From an uncultured Solobacterium sp. (GTDB lineage: Bacteria > Bacillota_I > Bacilli_A > Erysipelotrichales > Erysipelotrichaceae): a DNA stretch of 47,269 nt. Positions 24,577 to 32,545 of the stretch are shown here, piece after piece. The stretch lies in contig CALISH010000079.1 in assembly GCA_938041275.1 (NCBI GenBank), positions 1 to 47,269 on the forward strand, written 5' to 3'. Made by a program: the position numbers and the translations under genes. The notes beneath the pieces were generated by a model that was not told the origin of the DNA, ran no database searches, and saw only the letters and a program-made list of their open reading frames with translations. Positions within the stretch are counted from its first letter, which is position 1. Every line of letters begins with the position of its first letter.

Positions 24577-25468
24577 AAATCGTTTACGTAGAACTATGAT
24601 GTTCTTGAATGCACAAAAACCAACGTTATTAAAAGATCCATTTATTTATAAACCAGATTCTCTAATCTTCGATTTGGAAGATGCGGTTGCGTTAAGCGAG
24701 AAAGACGCAGCCAGATTTGAGTTGGCACATGCTTTAAAAAATGTTGACTATCACAATTGTGAAAAAGTGGTACGTATTAATGGAATTGATACGTCGTTTT
24801 GGAAGGAAGATATTCGCTGTGCAGTATTTGCAGGATGTGATAGTATACGTATTCCAAAAACGGAATCCGCAGAAGATGTAAAAGCAGTTGAAGAAGAGGT
24901 TTTGAAGGCTGAAAAAGAGGCAAATGTTGAAGTGGGTAGAACACTACTGATGGCGGCAATCGAATCAGCCAAAGGAGTGATGAATCTAAAAGAAATATGT
25001 ACAGCATTTGAAAGGTTGTTTGGAGTTGCTCTATCTGCAGGAGATTATACAAAAGATTTACATACTGTAATTACAGGTACAGGTGTAGAACTATCTGGAG
25101 CACGACAACTGATGATAATTACTGCAAGAGCTACAAATGTACAGTGCTTCGATACTGTATATACAAATCTTGATGATATGGATGGACTCAAGACGGAAAC
25201 AAAATTAATTCATGATATGGGATTTGATGGGAAATCAATTATCAATCCAAGACAGATCCCAGTTGTACATGAGGTGTTTACACCAAGTCAAGATGAAATC
25301 ATTTTTGCGGATAAGGTTGTAAAAGAAATTGATGAAAAAAGAGCGCAAGGAATTGGTGTATTCACTGTAGACGGTAAGATGATTGATATTGCATTCTATG
25401 AAGGTGCAAAGAGAACAATTGATTTAGCAAAAGCAGCTGGAGTATATCAGGAGGTGGAAAATGCTTAA
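24566..25468 (+). CDS. citE: citrate lyase beta subunit (citryl-CoA lyase) CitE
   Basis: A 300-residue HpcH/HpaI-family lyase that splits the citryl thioester into acetyl thioester and oxaloacetate. Evidence: N-terminal LRRTMMFLNAQKP, LIFDLEDAVALSEKD, the acidic metal ligands of that segment and of LMAAIESAKGV, FGVALSAGDYTKDL, and GFDGKSIINPRQIPVVHEVF. The ATG at 24566 follows GGGGAG; the longer frame would extend into citD. A C-terminal ERAKRTIDLAK-type helix is present. CitE-like proteins also serve in citramalate or malyl thioester cleavage, so the substrate is inferred from citD and citF. Confidence 0.93.
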   Translation: MNHKNRLRRTMMFLNAQKPTLLKDPFIYKPDSLIFDLEDAVALSEKDAARFELAHALKNVDYHNCEKVVRINGIDTSFWKEDIRCAVFAGCDSIRIPKTESAEDVKAVEEEVLKAEKEANVEVGRTLLMAAIESAKGVMNLKEICTAFERLFGVALSAGDYTKDLHTVITGTGVELSGARQLMIITARATNVQCFDTVYTNLDDMDGLKTETKLIHDMGFDGKSIINPRQIPVVHEVFTPSQDEIIFADKVVKEIDEKRAQGIGVFTVDGKMIDIAFYEGAKRTIDLAKAAGVYQEVENA

Positions 25469-27014
25469 CGCAGTAGGAAGAGAAATTCCACAAGAAGTAT
25501 TAGAAAAGACAGGGAAAGCAGTCTTTCAGGGAACATATCATTTTGATCAATATGAATATAACAAAGCACCAGTAAAGTCACGAACACGCATTGGTGGCAG
25601 TGACACTAAAATACAGAATAGTATCAAAGAGACATTACAAAAATGTGGTGCACATGACGGCATGACAATTAGTTTTCATCATCATTTTCGTGAAGGAGAT
25701 CTCGTTGTAATGCAGGTCATGAATACGATTCATGAGTTAGGTTATAAAGATATTACGATTTGTGCTAGTTCACTTAGCAAGGCACAGGATGATCTTGTTC
25801 CGATGATTGAAGATGGCACTGTGACGCATATCGAAACTTCTGGCGTTCGAGGTAAAATTGGTGAAGCAATCAGTCAAGGCAAGTTAAAAGGAATTGCAGT
25901 TTTACGCTCTCATGGCGGAAGAGTACGTGCAATCGAAACTGGTGAAACAAAGATCGATATTGCATTTATTGGGGCACCTAGTTGCGATGAGTATGGTAAT
26001 TGTCGTGGAGTTGGAGGGAACAGTAATTGTGGTGTTTTATCCTATGCTGCAATCGATGCAGAATATGCAGAACACGTTGTAGTTCTTACAGATTGCATTG
26101 TTCCTTTCCCAAATTTTCCGGCAGATATCAGTATGACGAACGTTGACTATGTCATAAAAGTAGATGCGATTGGGGATTCAGAAAAGATTGCTACAGGTGC
26201 TGCACGTCTTGTTACTAATATGAGAAAATTAATGATGGCTCAAAGTTGTGCGGATTTTATTGCATGCATGCCAACATTTAAAGATGGTTTCTCATTTCAA
26301 GCCGGAATTGGTGGAGCATCTATTGCGACAGCACAATGTCTTGCTCAAAAAATGAGAGAACAAAATATTCATATGAGTTTTGGTGCAGGTGGTATGTCAA
26401 AACCTATGTGTGACCTATTGGAGGAAGGGCTAGTCAATTGCCTTCTAGATACACAGGATTTTGATATTCCTTCGATTGAAAATCTAATTTCAAATCCAAA
26501 GCACTATTCAATTACGACTAAAGAGTATGCAGATCCATTCTGCAAAGGTGTAGTTGTCAATAAGTTAGACTTTGTTATTCTAGGGACTTTGGAAGCAGAT
26601 ATTCATTTTAACTGTAATGTCGTTGTTAGTTCTGAAGGTCAATTGATAGGTGCACAGGGTGGGCATCCTGATACAGCGGCAGGCGCAAAGTGCACAATTG
26701 TTATTACACCATTATTACAAGGTAGAATCCCAACGATACGTAATGAAGTTACAGCCGTTACAACACCAGGAGATACAGTTGATGTAATTGTTACAGATTA
26801 TGGTATTGCAATCAATCCAAAGAGAACAGATTTATTAGAAGCAGCACATAAAGCACATCTTACAATCAAAACAATTGAAGAATTAAGAGATATCGCATAT
26901 TGCATGGCAGGAGAACCTTCTCCTCTTGAGTACGAAGACAAAGTAATTGCGATTATTGAGTCTAGAGATGGAACGATTATGGATGTTGTTCGAAAGAGAA
27001 AGGACAGAAGGTAG
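25461..27014 (+). CDS. citF: citrate lyase alpha subunit (citrate:acyl-ACP transferase) CitF
   Basis: A 517-residue CoA-transferase-like protein that exchanges the acetyl group on the carrier arm for citrate. It starts with NAVGREIPQEV, continues with FHHHFREGD, IAFIGAPSCDEYGNCRGVGGNS (split), SFQAGIGGASIATAQCLA and FGAGGMSKPMCDLLEEGL, and ends with AGEPSPLEY and DVVRKRKDRR. The length is typical. It overlaps citE by eight bases and is followed after one base by an RraA-family gene. No citC ligase, citX or citG gene is found in the window. Confidence 0.95.
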   Translation: MLNAVGREIPQEVLEKTGKAVFQGTYHFDQYEYNKAPVKSRTRIGGSDTKIQNSIKETLQKCGAHDGMTISFHHHFREGDLVVMQVMNTIHELGYKDITICASSLSKAQDDLVPMIEDGTVTHIETSGVRGKIGEAISQGKLKGIAVLRSHGGRVRAIETGETKIDIAFIGAPSCDEYGNCRGVGGNSNCGVLSYAAIDAEYAEHVVVLTDCIVPFPNFPADISMTNVDYVIKVDAIGDSEKIATGAARLVTNMRKLMMAQSCADFIACMPTFKDGFSFQAGIGGASIATAQCLAQKMREQNIHMSFGAGGMSKPMCDLLEEGLVNCLLDTQDFDIPSIENLISNPKHYSITTKEYADPFCKGVVVNKLDFVILGTLEADIHFNCNVVVSSEGQLIGAQGGHPDTAAGAKCTIVITPLLQGRIPTIRNEVTAVTTPGDTVDVIVTDYGIAINPKRTDLLEAAHKAHLTIKTIEELRDIAYCMAGEPSPLEYEDKVIAIIESRDGTIMDVVRKRKDRR

Positions 27015-27015
27015 T

Positions 27016-27699
27016 ATGACAATTGGATTTCGTGCATTTATAGATTTTCAAAGACCTTCGCAAGAGCTGATAGAAGCATATCGAAGTTTGCCATCTGCAA
27101 ATATTGGAGATTGCTGTTATAAGATGAACTGTATGTTTGATGGAATACATTCCTTCAATGATATTCCGTTATGTGGGCCTGCTTTTACGGTAAAAGTTCC
27201 AGCAGGTGATAATCTAGTAGCGCAACTTGCGTTAGATTATGCAAAGCCAGGAGATATCATCGTGATTGATGGTGCAGGCTTTACCAATCGAGCACTTGTT
27301 GGCGGTATGATGACTACCTACGCAAAGGAAAAGCAATTAGGTGGATTTGTTGTAAATGGTGCCATTCGAGATATTGATGATATCAAGAACAGTACAGTTC
27401 CTGTTTATGGCATCACACAGACACCATTAGGCCCATATCGCAGTGGACCAGGAGAAATGAATGTGCCAGTTTGTTGTGGTGGTCAAGTTGTTATGCCGGG
27501 AGATATTATTGTGGGGGATCATGATGGTATTGTAGTGATACCACAAAAAGATGCTGAAAAATTATTACAAGCAGTCAAGAAGAACCTAGAGAATGAACAG
27601 AAAGAAATGAAGAAGATGAAGGGTGGAACATATACTACTCAAGAACACCAAGCTGAATTTCTTAAGAAATTTTTGAATAATGGTGGTGTCTTCAAATAA
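27016..27699 (+). CDS. RraA/HMG-aldolase-family protein, candidate oxaloacetate decarboxylase
   Basis: A 227-residue RraA-like protein. The fold signatures are PSANIGDCCY near the N-terminus, KPGDIIVIDGAG, GGMMTTYAKEKQLGGFVVNG (about 95-114) and the AIRDIDDIK loop that binds the metal and carboxylate in HMG/CHA aldolases. Members act as 4-hydroxy-4-methyl-2-oxoglutarate aldolases and commonly decarboxylate oxaloacetate. As the last gene of citDEF it could turn the oxaloacetate released by citrate lyase into pyruvate, in place of the OadABC pump or malic-type decarboxylases. The real start is 27016, one base after the citF stop codon; the frame is open further upstream only because it runs through citF. 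Confidence 0.88.
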   Translation: MTIGFRAFIDFQRPSQELIEAYRSLPSANIGDCCYKMNCMFDGIHSFNDIPLCGPAFTVKVPAGDNLVAQLALDYAKPGDIIVIDGAGFTNRALVGGMMTTYAKEKQLGGFVVNGAIRDIDDIKNSTVPVYGITQTPLGPYRSGPGEMNVPVCCGGQVVMPGDIIVGDHDGIVVIPQKDAEKLLQAVKKNLENEQKEMKKMKGGTYTTQEHQAEFLKKFLNNGGVFK

Positions 27700-27709
27700 A
27701 ATTAGATAT

Positions 27710-27750
27710 ATTGGAGAATTCATGTGTCGATAAAATTCTCCAATTTTTTT
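27710..27750 (+). terminator. terminator of the cit operon
   Basis: ATTGGAGAATT and AATTCTCCAAT make a perfect 11-bp stem, followed by a run of T residues. Confidence 0.92.
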
Positions 27751-27783
27751 ATTCTCATTAGCATCTTGAGAAATAGGAAATAA

Positions 27784-27812
27784 TTGCAAAAACCCAGAGC
27801 AATAAATACAAT
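27784..27812 (+). promoter_or_regulatory. promoter of guaA
   Basis: TTGCAA (27784-27789) and TACAAT (27807-27812) are 17 bp apart, 46 bp upstream of the guaA start. I see no guanine riboswitch aptamer in the short leader. Confidence 0.6.
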
Positions 27813-27858
27813 TATCATGTATGATATTTGTAATGTAATAAGAGAGTAGGAGATTAGA

Positions 27859-29400
27859 ATGGCAGATAAAATTATCGTCTTAGATTTTGGAAGTCAATAC
27901 AACCAGTTAATCGCACGACGTATTCGTGAATTTGGGGTTTATAGTGAACTTCATCCAGGAGATATGACACTTGCAGAAATCGTTGCAATGCAAGATGTTA
28001 AGGGAATTATCTTCTCTGGTGGCCCAAACAGTGTATATGAAAAGGATGCACCAAAGTGTGATCCAGCTATCTTTACATCAGGCTTACCTATTTTAGGTAT
28101 CTGTTATGGTATGCAGATGACACACTTTATGAATGGTGGTAACGTCACACCATCTGACAAGAAGGAATATGGTCGTACAGAGATTACAGTAGATACAACA
28201 TCTCCATTATTTGCAGGTTTACCTGAAAAGCAAATTGTATGGATGAGTCATGGTGACCAAGTATCCACACTCGCAGAAGGATTCCATTCCGTAGCAAGTA
28301 GTGATACATGTCCATACGCTGCTAGTGCAAATGATGAAAAGAAAATCTACACATTACAGTTCCACCCAGAAGTACGTAATTCTGAGTATGGACTAGATAT
28401 GTTAAGAAACTTCGTATTCAATATTGCCAAGGCTGAAAATAACTGGACAATGAAGGATTTTGTAAACCAACAGGTAGAAGAAATCAGAGCACAAGTTGGC
28501 GATGATAAGGTATTACTAGCATTATCTGGTGGTGTAGATTCATCTGTAGTAGCTGCTTTATTAGATAAGGCAATTGGTAAGAACCTATACTGCATGTTTA
28601 TCGATCACGGTCTATTACGTAAGGGTGAAGCAGAAGGTGTTATGGAAACATTCACACGTAATATGTCACTCAACCTCATCAAGATTGACGCAAGAGAACG
28701 TTTCTTGAATAAGCTTGCTGGTGTATCAGATCCAGAACAGAAACGTAAGATTATCGGTAGTGAATTCATCTATACATTCCGTGATGAAGTAGCGAAACTC
28801 TTACAAGGAACAGATATTAAGTGGTTAGCACAAGGAACACTTTATACAGATATTATTGAATCCGGTACAAAGACAGCGCAGACAATTAAGTCACACCACA
28901 ACGTAGGTGGCTTACCTGAAGATATGAACTTCAAACTGATTGAACCATTAAGCAAGTTGTTCAAGGATGAAGTACGTGCATTAGGTACAGAGTTAGGCCT
29001 ACCAGAAGAAATGGTATGGCGTCAACCATTCCCAGGACCAGGACTTGGTATCCGTGTACTTGGAGAAATCACAGAAGAGAAGTTAGAAATCGTTCGTGAT
29101 TCAGACTTAATCTTACGTGAAGAAATCCGCAATGCAGGACTTGAAAGAGATATCTGGCAGTACTTTACATGCTTACCAAATATCCGCTCTGTAGGTGTTA
29201 TGGGAGACCAACGTACATACGACTACACAGTCGTTATTCGTGCAGTTACATCTATCGATGGTATGACAGCAGACTGGGCAAGAATCCCATACGATGTACT
29301 CGATAAGATCTCCACACGTATCGTAAACGAAGTAAAACATGTTAACCGTGTAGCCATGGATATCACATCCAAGCCACCGGGAACAATTGAGTGGGAATAA
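27859..29400 (+). CDS. guaA: GMP synthase (glutamine-hydrolysing)
   Basis: A 513-residue two-domain enzyme making GMP from XMP, ATP and glutamine. The N-terminal class I amidotransferase has its nucleophile Cys in GICYGMQ and the His/Glu pair in QFHPEV. The ATP pyrophosphatase domain begins with the P-loop LSGGVDSSV, and the dimerisation domain ends with the conserved KPPGTIEWE. The length is typical. It is monocistronic, with its own promoter and terminator. Its 3' end is a known integration hotspot for genomic islands, and the next genes here are defence genes of different composition. Confidence 0.98.
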   Translation: MADKIIVLDFGSQYNQLIARRIREFGVYSELHPGDMTLAEIVAMQDVKGIIFSGGPNSVYEKDAPKCDPAIFTSGLPILGICYGMQMTHFMNGGNVTPSDKKEYGRTEITVDTTSPLFAGLPEKQIVWMSHGDQVSTLAEGFHSVASSDTCPYAASANDEKKIYTLQFHPEVRNSEYGLDMLRNFVFNIAKAENNWTMKDFVNQQVEEIRAQVGDDKVLLALSGGVDSSVVAALLDKAIGKNLYCMFIDHGLLRKGEAEGVMETFTRNMSLNLIKIDARERFLNKLAGVSDPEQKRKIIGSEFIYTFRDEVAKLLQGTDIKWLAQGTLYTDIIESGTKTAQTIKSHHNVGGLPEDMNFKLIEPLSKLFKDEVRALGTELGLPEEMVWRQPFPGPGLGIRVLGEITEEKLEIVRDSDLILREEIRNAGLERDIWQYFTCLPNIRSVGVMGDQRTYDYTVVIRAVTSIDGMTADWARIPYDVLDKISTRIVNEVKHVNRVAMDITSKPPGTIEWE

Positions 29401-29424
29401 TACAAACAAGCGAAATCAGAAATT

Positions 29425-29454
29425 AAAACCAGCGAATAATTTTTTGCTGGTTTT
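29425..29454 (+). terminator. terminator of guaA (also usable from the minus strand)
   Basis: AAAACCAGC and GCTGGTTTT form a perfect 9-bp stem around an AT-rich loop. Flanking A and T runs make it bidirectional, so it may also end the leftward nucleotidyltransferase transcript. Confidence 0.85.
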
Positions 29455-29503
29455 AAAATATTATTAGTACATTAAGAATAATCAGTCATAAAATAAACTA
29501 ATT

Positions 29504-30256
29504 CTATAAGCTATAAAATTGATTTAGAAATTGAATGAGTTCCTCTTTAGAAATATGATTTATACCCATTTGCTTAAGATTGAATTCTTCTTCATTTAAT
29601 TTTTGAATAAAGGATGATAAATCTTCTTTAATTTTATTTGGTAAAGTCATATTTAAGTTTGGTGATAGTAAAGTAGATAAACGAACAATATCATTTCTGT
29701 GCTTTTTAATATCTTTACTATCAATTAGTTCTCCATGTTCTTTTCTATATGTTAAGTCTATCCATGCTTTGGCTTTAAATGGAATGATGTGTTCTGCATT
29801 AAGGATAGAGATATCATCAATCTTTGATATCCCTTCGGTAAGGAAGTTGTAATAAGTATCATCTAATAAAATGGCGGATAGACTTGAAACTTCGTCATCG
29901 ATATGAATTGGTATTATATTCTGTTTTATGGATGATAAAAGCCAATCTTGTTTTCTAGAGAATAATTCAATCATTTTAGGGTAATCAGGAGATTTTGGGT
30001 TTGAGAAACGGTAGTATTCAGATTTGTTAGTTGTTGTGCTTATATGTTCGTAACCTGCATCATTGATATATTGCCAAAATATCTCACAGAATTCTTTTGT
30101 CAGAGTTTCGATAATTAGTACCATGTCAATATCTTTAGTGGTACGGAAATTTAATGATTTATCTGACATCAAAAGTTCACATGCGGTTCCTCCAATAATT
30201 ACATATTGATCTTCGAAACCCTTAAAATATTCTTTGAATGATGCAATTCCAATCAT
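29504..30256 (-). CDS. nucleotidyltransferase-fold protein, AbiEii-like toxin candidate
   Basis: A 250-residue protein with the minimal nucleotidyltransferase signature: GGTACELLM (about 22-30), then RTTKDIDMVL (about 38-47), giving the GG and DxD elements of the polymerase-beta superfamily. A later acidic/hydrophobic block (HIIPFKAKAWIDLTYR) matches the helical part of AbiEii/MNT-like proteins, where the Lys is conserved. Known AbiEii toxins add nucleotides to tRNA ends or otherwise stop growth upon phage infection. It lies 6 bp downstream of a winged-helix gene, in the order antitoxin then toxin. It has no good ribosome binding site of its own, suggesting coupling to the upstream gene. The toxin role is inference. 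Confidence 0.75.
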   Translation of the reverse strand: MIGIASFKEYFKGFEDQYVIIGGTACELLMSDKSLNFRTTKDIDMVLIIETLTKEFCEIFWQYINDAGYEHISTTTNKSEYYRFSNPKSPDYPKMIELFSRKQDWLLSSIKQNIIPIHIDDEVSSLSAILLDDTYYNFLTEGISKIDDISILNAEHIIPFKAKAWIDLTYRKEHGELIDSKDIKKHRNDIVRLSTLLSPNLNMTLPNKIKEDLSSFIQKLNEEEFNLKQMGINHISKEELIQFLNQFYSL

Positions 30257-30262
30257 AGTATG

Positions 30263-31210
30263 CTAAAACGTCTCCTTAAATATTTTCTTTAGTAAATTTT
30301 CGATTTCAATATCTAATCTTTCATCTTCGTTTCCTAATAGAGATAGGATTAAAGAAATGTCATCGATGTCTTTTTTGTTTTGACTAAAGAGTAGCGGATT
30401 GTATTTCCATATTTGTAACTCGACTTGCTCATCATATGAATAACATTCCCTCTGCAATTTAATATTTTTGACATGCTTCTTTTCTATGGCATATGTCTTA
30501 AGATTAGGTGGATTGATGTAAGTGTATTGACTAAATGCAAACTCACCAGCTGGAATCATATCTTTAGTGATTTCTTTTTTTAAGATATACCCTTGTGTAT
30601 AAAATGGGGACTGTAAGTAAGGCCACATTTTGTTGAATAAGTCTACTTTAGATAGGTTTGTTGTTAGAAATATTTTTCTACCATCCTTATGCTCTTCAAA
30701 AAGTTGTGTTGTAGATAGTTGACGATATGATCTTGTAAGTGTCATGTTTGAAAAACCAAGTGATTTAACCGCATCACTTACATAATACTTATTTGCATTT
30801 TGATACAAAATCCACGTAAATAATAATTGAGTGGCTAAAGATATTTTTTCAACGTTTTTATCTTCATACTGTGCATTGGTTAAATAAGTTGCCATGAAAG
30901 GTAGATAAACTATTTTATCTTTCAGAATAAATGGAATTTTATTTTCAAGAAGATTTTGTCTTCTGAATGAAGAAATAGCATCTAATTGTAGAAAGATAGG
31001 TACGTTTTCTATTTCCTTTATGATACTTATTTGTTTCTTAAATGCTGGTAGAGTTGGTAGGTCTCCCTTAGGAGTTAAAGATAAACACTCAATATCATTG
31101 ATGATTGCTTTTTGAACTAAAAAATTATCCAAAATAAATAAAGGTAATTGTTTTTCTTTATTCCATTTATTGAAATTGATTTTAAGACCAAGTATATCTA
31201 AAGCATTCAT
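30263..31210 (-). CDS. winged-helix protein, AbiEi-like antitoxin/regulator candidate
   Basis: A 315-residue protein that I cannot place firmly. The middle contains a likely winged helix: YYVSDAVKSLGFSNMTLTRSYRQL (residues about 141-164), followed by a wing-like RKIFLTT. The C-terminus, IDDISLILSLLGNEDERLDI, resembles the end of regulators that pair with nucleotidyltransferases. The order (this gene first, nucleotidyltransferase 6 bp later) and the inverted repeat across its promoter match AbiEi-AbiEii type IV toxin-antitoxin operons, where AbiEi represses its own promoter. A good AAGGAGA site precedes the start. An alternative is a MarR-like regulator of other function. Confidence 0.65.
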   Translation of the reverse strand: MNALDILGLKINFNKWNKEKQLPLFILDNFLVQKAIINDIECLSLTPKGDLPTLPAFKKQISIIKEIENVPIFLQLDAISSFRRQNLLENKIPFILKDKIVYLPFMATYLTNAQYEDKNVEKISLATQLLFTWILYQNANKYYVSDAVKSLGFSNMTLTRSYRQLSTTQLFEEHKDGRKIFLTTNLSKVDLFNKMWPYLQSPFYTQGYILKKEITKDMIPAGEFAFSQYTYINPPNLKTYAIEKKHVKNIKLQRECYSYDEQVELQIWKYNPLLFSQNKKDIDDISLILSLLGNEDERLDIEIENLLKKIFKETF

Positions 31211-31224
31211 TACTCTATCTCCTT

Positions 31225-31264
31225 ATAACTTTATTATATAGTATACTAACATGATAAAAGTTAT
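31225..31264 (-). promoter_or_regulatory. promoter and inverted-repeat operator of the AbiE-like pair
   Basis: ATAACTTT (31225-31232) and AAAGTTAT (31257-31264) form a perfect 8-bp inverted repeat 24 bp apart. Between them, on the minus strand, lie overlapping -10 candidates TATACT and TATAAT. A repressor bound to both arms would cover the promoter, as known for AbiEi autoregulation. Confidence 0.55.
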
Positions 31265-31300
31265 AATGATATAAATTAAGTTAAAATATATAATTATATA

Positions 31301-31558
31301 TTAAGTAGTAATGTATCTACAGATTTTGGCATTCATAATTTTAAATTACAAGTAGAATATCTAAACGTTGTAACCATATTCACTCTGCCATCAAAAATAA
31401 ACCAGCTCAAAATCGAGGGGGAAACGAAGAAAATTATCCGATATACCACATTGTTTGTATATATACGTAGATTTATGGAGATGAATATTAATGAATTATA
31501 TGAAAAGTTGTCATGGATGATACGTTATCCATTTGCGATAACTACGAAAGCGTTATAG
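31301..31558 (+). other. open frame without start codon, possible decayed gene
   Basis: The 522-bp gap between the AbiE-like pair and the XRE gene holds an 85-codon open frame ending in TAG at 31556-31558. It reads like protein (for example KLQVEYLNVVTIFTLP and ELYEKLSWMIRYPFAITTK) but has no start codon except an internal ATG at about 31477. I do not recognise the family. It may be the tail of a gene destroyed during island assembly, or chance in AT-rich DNA. The rest of the gap (31559-31660) shows nothing I can interpret. Confidence 0.3.
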
Positions 31559-31660
31559 AACCACAATTAATTTAGTTTCTCAATACATGAATAAATTACA
31601 AGTCCACGGTAAGTTAATTTAGCATATTTAAAATAATAAAAATTACCTATTAAACATAAA

Positions 31661-31678
31661 ATATCATCTAAATGATAT
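31661..31678. promoter_or_regulatory. inverted repeat upstream of the BREX operon, candidate XRE operator
   Basis: ATATCAT-CTAA-ATGATAT is a perfect 7-bp inverted repeat, 21 bp upstream of an extended -10 box. Its ATGATAT half recurs within the promoter (ATATGATATACT). It fits a binding site for the small XRE protein encoded next. Confidence 0.5.
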
Positions 31679-31698
31679 AAATATTAATTCTTTGAATA

Positions 31699-31707
31699 TG
31701 ATATACT
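31699..31707 (+). promoter_or_regulatory. extended -10 promoter of the BREX operon
   Basis: TGATATACT is an extended -10 element (TG, one base, TATACT) 25 bp upstream of the XRE start codon. No good -35 box is seen, as is usual for extended -10 promoters. Confidence 0.5.
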
Positions 31708-31732
31708 GTTCTTATCAGAAAGAGGAAAAAGT

Positions 31733-31939
31733 ATGATTAGTTATAATCGCTTATTTAAATTATTAATTGATAGAGGCATGAAAAAAACTGAACTAGCAAG
31801 TGCTGCTGGTCTTACGCCTAATACTTTAGCTAAATTATCTAAAAATGAAATGGTATCAATGGAAACGTTGATAAAAATTTGTAAATATCTTAAATGTTCA
31901 TTTGATGAAATAGTAGAAATTATTGGTGATAGAAAATGA
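31733..31939 (+). CDS. small XRE-family regulator leading the BREX operon
   Basis: A 68-residue protein that is essentially one Cro/CI helix-turn-helix: MKKTELASAAGLTPNTLAKL (about 16-35) followed by a support helix METLIKICKYLKCSFDEI. There is no sensor or dimerisation domain. An AGAGG ribosome site precedes the start. Its stop codon overlaps the brxA start by four bases (ATGA), so it is translated together with the BREX genes and is their likely autoregulator. In studied proteobacterial BREX loci this position is held by the larger WYL-domain regulator BrxR, so this is a different solution. Confidence 0.85.
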   Translation: MISYNRLFKLLIDRGMKKTELASAAGLTPNTLAKLSKNEMVSMETLIKICKYLKCSFDEIVEIIGDRK

Positions 31940-32535
31940 GCCAAAATGTGGATTACCGAACGATAACGCGTGAACAATTTTTATTTAATGAAATGAGAAT
32001 TGTCGCAAAGTTGTTATGTGAAGGAAAAGATGATAAAGAAATCGTTAATGAAGTGGTTAAAGATAATTTATTTCAATATCCTACCGAAAAGATGATTGAT
32101 AATCTATGCAAAGTTTGTCTAGCAAGGTTTCATGCGGTAGATAGCAATGAACTTATAAGCATAGTTGCTTATGATCCTTCTGATGCTGCGAAACAAGCGT
32201 GTTTATATATTATGATGAACTATTATCGTATTGTCAGAGATTTCATGATCACAGTAATCGGTGAAAAGTTTAGAACAAAAGATATGTCATTTACAAAAAT
32301 GGATATAAATTCATTCTTTACAAGGATGCAAGAACAAAACGATACTGTTGCTTCATGGAGCGATTCAACAATCAATAAGAGCAAGCAAGTGTTAAAGAAA
32401 TTACTTGTTGAGAATGAATATTTAGATAACAACAAATCCGAAACACTAAATACAGTATTAATAGATTTTTCAATTAAAGATGCCATAGAGCATATTGGAG
32501 ACAGAGAAGCGCTTATAGCGTTTGGTTGTATGTAA
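31936..32535 (+). CDS. brxA: BREX protein BrxA (DUF1819)
   Basis: A 199-residue, largely helical protein matching BrxA by length, position before BrxB, and sequence style (ITREQFLFNEMRIVAKLL at the N-terminus; LNTVLIDFSIKDAIEHIGD near the C-terminus). BrxA has a NusB-like fold and binds DNA in other systems; its exact part in BREX defence is unresolved. It overlaps the XRE gene by four bases and is followed 10 bp later by brxB. Confidence 0.88.
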   Translation: MSQNVDYRTITREQFLFNEMRIVAKLLCEGKDDKEIVNEVVKDNLFQYPTEKMIDNLCKVCLARFHAVDSNELISIVAYDPSDAAKQACLYIMMNYYRIVRDFMITVIGEKFRTKDMSFTKMDINSFFTRMQEQNDTVASWSDSTINKSKQVLKKLLVENEYLDNNKSETLNTVLIDFSIKDAIEHIGDREALIAFGCM

Positions 32536-32545
32536 GGAGGCTATC

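Noticed and set aside
31411..31422. ATCGAGGGGGAA resembles the guaA 3' end ATTGAGTGGGAA, a possible island attachment repeat
   Set aside because: Two mismatches in 12 bases and no longer identity around it. Real attachment repeats at guaA are normally exact over more bases.
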